DNA from: Candidatus Falkowiibacteriota bacterium
GTDB lineage: Bacteria; Patescibacteriota; Patescibacteriia; Patescibacteriales; WJLG01
DNA: 8,765 bases
Assembly (NCBI GenBank): GCA_014728685.1
Contig: WJLG01000069.1
Coordinates: forward strand, 1-8,765
Direction: 5' to 3'
Below the pieces are notes generated by a model. That model was not told where the DNA came from. It made no database searches and saw only the letters and a program-made list of their open reading frames with translations. This document shows, piece by piece, positions 6,823-8,765 of this stretch (the stretch's first letter is position 1; the number at the start of each line of letters is the position of its first letter). The translations under genes were made by a program, and so were the position numbers.

Positions 6823-6950
6823 TATATAAGAAATATTTGTGATTTGATACTAGATATTCGTAATTTATTACGCGTTTTCAAATTCGGCTTTCAGTCTATT
6901 TTCCGGCCGAGTTTAGGATTTAGAGTTTAGGATTTAGAGTTTTATTATAT
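6823..6950 (+). other. Spacer before rsmA
   Basis: 128 bases with no gene seen. It contains a short palindrome, CGTAAT (6859-6864) and ATTACG (6867-6872), with a loop too tight for a convincing terminator, followed by the 14-bp tandem repeat before rsmA. I see no clear promoter and no Shine-Dalgarno site. Confidence 0.6.
6909..6942 (+). repeat. 14-bp tandem repeat upstream of rsmA
   Basis: GAGTTTAGGATTTA occurs twice without change (6909-6922, 6923-6936), followed by a partial third copy, GAGTTT (6937-6942). The repeat ends 8 bases before the rsmA start, where a ribosome-binding site would be expected. Confidence 0.9.
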
Positions 6951-7787
6951 ATGGATATAAGTAAAAAGACATTTGAGATCTGTAAATTGTACGAAATAGA
7001 ACCGCGCCGCAGCAAGGGGCAGAATTTTTTGATATCTGAAAAGATTTATGACAAGATAGTCAAATTCGCTGAATTGGAAAAAGACGACACGGTTATGGAG
7101 GTGGGTCCGGGTTTGGGCTTTTTGACCGCTAAGCTGGCCAGCCAGGCCAAAGAGGTCATAGCTGTCGAGCTTGATGACAAGCTAGCCGGTTTTCTGAAAG
7201 ACGCAATAAATAGCCAGAATGTTGATAATGTGAAAGTTATCAATCAAAATGTACTAGATCTTGATCTGAGTTCGATTCTCTCAAGTCCTAAAGCCAAATT
7301 CAAGATAGTTGCCAATTTGCCGTACAATATCACATCTGTTTTTTTAAGAAGATTTATTTCGGAAAACCAGATCAAACCGGAGTTAATGGTCTTGATGTTG
7401 CAAAAAGAGGTGGCACAAAGGATCTGTGCCGGTCCCGGAGAAATGAGCTTGCTGGCTTGCTCGGTTCAGCTTTATGCTGATTGCGAAGTAGCGCTTGATG
7501 TGCCCGCTTCCAAGTTCTGGCCCCAGCCAAAGGTTGATAGCGCCATTATTAAATTAAGAACTAAGAATGAAGAATTAAGAATTGATGAGAAGCAATTTTT
7601 TCAAATGTTGAAATTCGGTTTCGCAGCCAAGAGAAAGATGCTGAGGAATAATCTGTCCGCCGGCTACAGGATCAAGCCGGCAGAAGCAGACGAGAAATTG
7701 AACGCGGCCGGGATCAAAAGCACCTTAAGGCCCCAGGATCTTTCGGTAGATGATTGGCTCAAGGTCTATGAACAATTCAAAAAGTAA
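6951..7787 (+). CDS. rsmA: 16S rRNA dimethyladenosine transferase RsmA (KsgA)
   Basis: SAM-dependent methyltransferase that dimethylates the two adjacent adenosines in the helix 45 loop of 16S rRNA during late 30S assembly. It has 278 residues, close to the usual 260-275. The Rossmann-fold motifs are intact: GQNFL at 23-27, SAM-binding EVGPGLG at 50-56, acidic Glu73 (VELD), Asp103 in the NVLD motif, and catalytic NLPY at 122-125. FWPQPKVDSAI and the C-terminal KFGFAAKRKMLRNNL are also typical. The ATG at 6951 has no Shine-Dalgarno site, as in many CPR genes. After KVDSAIIKLRT a repeat-like KNEELRIDEK run lies between conserved segments and shares a 15-base word with leuS. Erm-type 23S methyltransferases belong to the same superfamily, but the NLPY motif and housekeeping context favour RsmA. 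Confidence 0.95.
   Translation: MDISKKTFEICKLYEIEPRRSKGQNFLISEKIYDKIVKFAELEKDDTVMEVGPGLGFLTAKLASQAKEVIAVELDDKLAGFLKDAINSQNVDNVKVINQNVLDLDLSSILSSPKAKFKIVANLPYNITSVFLRRFISENQIKPELMVLMLQKEVAQRICAGPGEMSLLACSVQLYADCEVALDVPASKFWPQPKVDSAIIKLRTKNEELRIDEKQFFQMLKFGFAAKRKMLRNNLSAGYRIKPAEADEKLNAAGIKSTLRPQDLSVDDWLKVYEQFKK
7556..7591 (+). repeat. GAATGAAGAATTAAGAATT-type repeat within rsmA
   Basis: Degenerate AAGAACT, AAGAATGAAGAATT and AAGAATTGATGAG words encode RTKNEELRIDEK between the conserved PKVDSAIIKL and the C-terminal helices. The word TAAGAATGAAGAATT (7562-7576) matches leuS 3728-3742 exactly. The frame is kept. Confidence 0.55.
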
Positions 7788-7805
7788 AAACACTTAAAAT
7801 GAAAT

Positions 7806-7827
7806 GCATAACACATAACACATAACG
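7806..7827 (+). repeat. CATAACA tandem array
   Basis: Three 7-bp units (GCATAACACATAACACATAACG) lead directly into the first palindromic element. Similar CATAACG units border the other two elements, so this word seems part of, or a preferred neighbour of, the element. Confidence 0.8.
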
Positions 7828-7866
7828 TTTTTGTCATCCAGAAGCGATAGCGAAGGATCTATTCGC
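7821..7866 (+). repeat. Interspersed palindromic element, copy 1
   Basis: A ~46-bp unit: CATAACGTTTTTGTCATCC, then AGAAGCGATAGCGAAGGATC, then TATTCGC. ATCC and GGAT pair as the outer stem of an imperfect hairpin, and AGCGATAGCGA lies in the centre. Copies 2 and 3 differ at a few bases. This matches a GTCATCCTGAGCG...GAAGGATCT type of short repeat that I recall from many bacterial genomes. Confidence 0.85.
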
Positions 7867-7876
7867 TCAACAAACT

Positions 7877-7916
7877 GCAAATATCAAATATCAAATTACA
7901 AATATCAAATATTTTT
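7877..7916 (+). repeat. CAAATAT tandem array
   Basis: Five degenerate CAAATAT or CAAATTA units run in tandem between palindromic elements 1 and 2. The sequence is AT-rich and shows no coding potential. Confidence 0.8.
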
Positions 7917-7922
7917 CTTACA

Positions 7923-7967
7923 CATAACGCTTTTGTCATCCTGAGCGATAGCGAAGGATCTATTCGC
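7923..7967 (+). repeat. Interspersed palindromic element, copy 2
   Basis: A 45-bp copy in the same orientation as copy 1. It reads CCTGAGCG where copies 1 and 3 read CCAGAAGCG, which gives an outer stem ATCCT/AGGAT one pair longer. It is bordered on the right by CATAACGCGTAACG units. Confidence 0.85.
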
Positions 7968-7980
7968 ATAACGCGTAACG

Positions 7981-8025
7981 CATAACGTTTTTATCATCCA
8001 GAAGCGATAGCGAAGGATCTGTTCG
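7981..8025 (+). repeat. Interspersed palindromic element, copy 3
   Basis: Same orientation and nearly the same sequence as copy 1, with ATCATCC in place of GTCATCC and GTTCG in place of ATTCG at the end. The starts of copies 1, 2 and 3 are 102 and 58 bases apart, unlike the regular spacing of a CRISPR array. Confidence 0.85.
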
Positions 8026-8064
8026 TAATTCATAAACCATCATTAATATTAATTACATATAACT

Positions 8065-8765
8065 ATGAAGAATTTAAGAACAATAGCGATCATACTGATG
8101 CTATTATCAATATCTCTGGCAGGCTGTACCGGCAGGCCGGAGAAAGAGCAGAATATCGATCAAAATGAAAATAATAACGCAACAGAAAACACAGATGATA
8201 ATGAACAGGAAAAAGGCGATCAAGCAAGCAATCCGGAAGAAATAGATACCAGTGATTGGAAAACCTACAGGAATGAGGAATATGGATTCAAGATGAAACA
8301 TCCAAAGAACTGGACCATGCTAGAAAATGAAGAAATTGGTAATGATTGGGATACTTACCGGAAATGGCATAATAAAAATGATGAACTCGTTTACATTTTA
8401 GAGGTAAAAGATTTACCAAAAGATGAATATCCGGGATGTTCAAGCGGGGGACCGGGAGTACCTCCAATAGGAGCAAAGATTGATATACTCGTTAAAAAAA
8501 ATACTGGTAAAACGTTTGATGATCATATTCAAGAGTGTATTGAGCTCTCTGAAACTCAAAAATGCGATACCAGAATAGAAAAAATAAATAATAATAAAGT
8601 TCTAATAGTAGATAATCCACATTCTCTATGTGGCTATCCGAGTATAACAATAATCAAAGAAAAGTATACTTATATTATTGAGCCGGTTTGGACAAATAGA
8701 GATAGAGAAAAAATGGAGCAATATAGAAAATTGTTTTATGCTTTTATAGAAGATTTTTCAGTTAT
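8065..8765 (+). CDS. Predicted lipoprotein, C-terminus beyond the window
   Basis: An open frame of 233 codons continues past the window edge with no stop. Residues 1-20 are a lipoprotein signal (MKNLRTIAIILMLLSISLAG) with a classical LAGC lipobox, so Cys21 should be lipidated and the protein tethered to the outer face of the membrane. Residues 22-62 are an Asn/Glu/Asp-rich linker. From Trp65 onward, WKTYRNEEYGFKMKHPKNW resembles the opening strand of PsbP-like or similar beta-sandwich domains common in CPR surface proteins. Further on are four cysteines (in YPGCSS, ECIEL, KCDTR and LCGYP), which could pair outside the cell. Function is unknown. The start at ATG 8065 is set by the signal peptide; there is no Shine-Dalgarno site. 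Confidence 0.8.
   Translation, partial: MKNLRTIAIILMLLSISLAGCTGRPEKEQNIDQNENNNATENTDDNEQEKGDQASNPEEIDTSDWKTYRNEEYGFKMKHPKNWTMLENEEIGNDWDTYRKWHNKNDELVYILEVKDLPKDEYPGCSSGGPGVPPIGAKIDILVKKNTGKTFDDHIQECIELSETQKCDTRIEKINNNKVLIVDNPHSLCGYPSITIIKEKYTYIIEPVWTNRDREKMEQYRKLFYAFIEDFSV

Larger units (their letters stand above)
7788..8064 (+). other. Repeat-packed spacer between rsmA and the lipoprotein gene
   Basis: 277 bases with no gene seen. The order is: ACATAAC units (7806-7827), palindromic element 1, a CAAATAT array, palindromic element 2, a CGCATAACG array (7965-7987), palindromic element 3, then AT-rich sequence with the perfect palindrome ATTAATATTAAT (8042-8053) just before the next gene. No promoter or terminator stands out. 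Confidence 0.8.

Noticed and set aside
6859..6872. Terminator after the permease gene
   Set aside because: The CGTAAT/ATTACG palindrome has a 2-base loop, is AT-rich and is followed by only four T after GCG.
7806..8025. Possible CRISPR array
   Set aside because: Only three repeat units with uneven spacing (102 and 58 bases), the intervening DNA is itself repetitive, and no cas gene is present.
8058..8063. TATAAC as a -10 box for the lipoprotein gene
   Set aside because: It ends one base before the ATG, so the transcript would start within the coding region.
8107..8476. Minus-strand open frames across the end of the window
   Set aside because: They are antisense to the lipoprotein frame, which has a signal peptide, lipobox and sensible composition.
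1..8765. Alternative genetic code with TGA read as Gly or Trp
   Set aside because: TGA ends the first gene, the permease and the restored leuS at the expected places, and Trp is encoded by TGG in conserved motifs.

Overview
The window most resembles a stretch of a Candidate Phyla Radiation (Patescibacteria, perhaps Parcubacteria-like) genome. The leucyl-tRNA synthetase reads like the CPR form (for example the run around PMRQWVLRITEYADRLL), the MFS permease is of a type common there, a four-helix-bundle (S23) gene is present, Shine-Dalgarno sites are mostly absent, and short repeats fill both the spacers and some coding regions. TGA acts as a normal stop (ends of the first gene and of the permease), so the Gracilibacteria/SR1 code is not in use. 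This lineage call is a judgement from memory of protein families; no search was run. A bacterium of the Fibrobacterota-Chlorobiota-Bacteroidota side is the main alternative, because the first gene carries BACON-like domains and a type IX secretion (T9SS)-like C-terminal domain.

Layout, all genes on the + strand. 31-2421: a secreted multidomain CHAP-type hydrolase with a strong Shine-Dalgarno site, closed by an intrinsic terminator (2428-2462). 2547-5063: leuS, with a candidate promoter upstream; its last ~27 codons continue in another frame to a stop at 5138-5140, which indicates a one-base frameshift or sequence error. 5175-5555: a four-helix-bundle protein flanked by short inverted low-complexity repeats. 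5590-6822: a 12-helix MFS permease whose start codon lies in one of these repeats. 6951-7787: rsmA (ksgA), preceded by a 14-bp tandem repeat. 7788-8064: a repeat-packed spacer with three copies of a ~45-bp imperfect palindromic element. 8065 to the end: a lipoprotein cut off by the window edge.

The genes do not form one pathway. LeuRS and RsmA are translation housekeeping genes, and the others are surface, transport or unknown functions. What unites the window is invasion by short repeats. The same kinds of sequence seen in spacers also appear in frame inside leuS (a ~38-codon insertion at the start of the editing domain, including a translated copy of the palindromic element) and in rsmA, and perhaps in the C-terminus of the permease. 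The four-helix-bundle gene bounded by inverted repeats recalls the layout of 23S rRNA intervening sequences, but here it sits between protein genes. These are the observations most worth following up.
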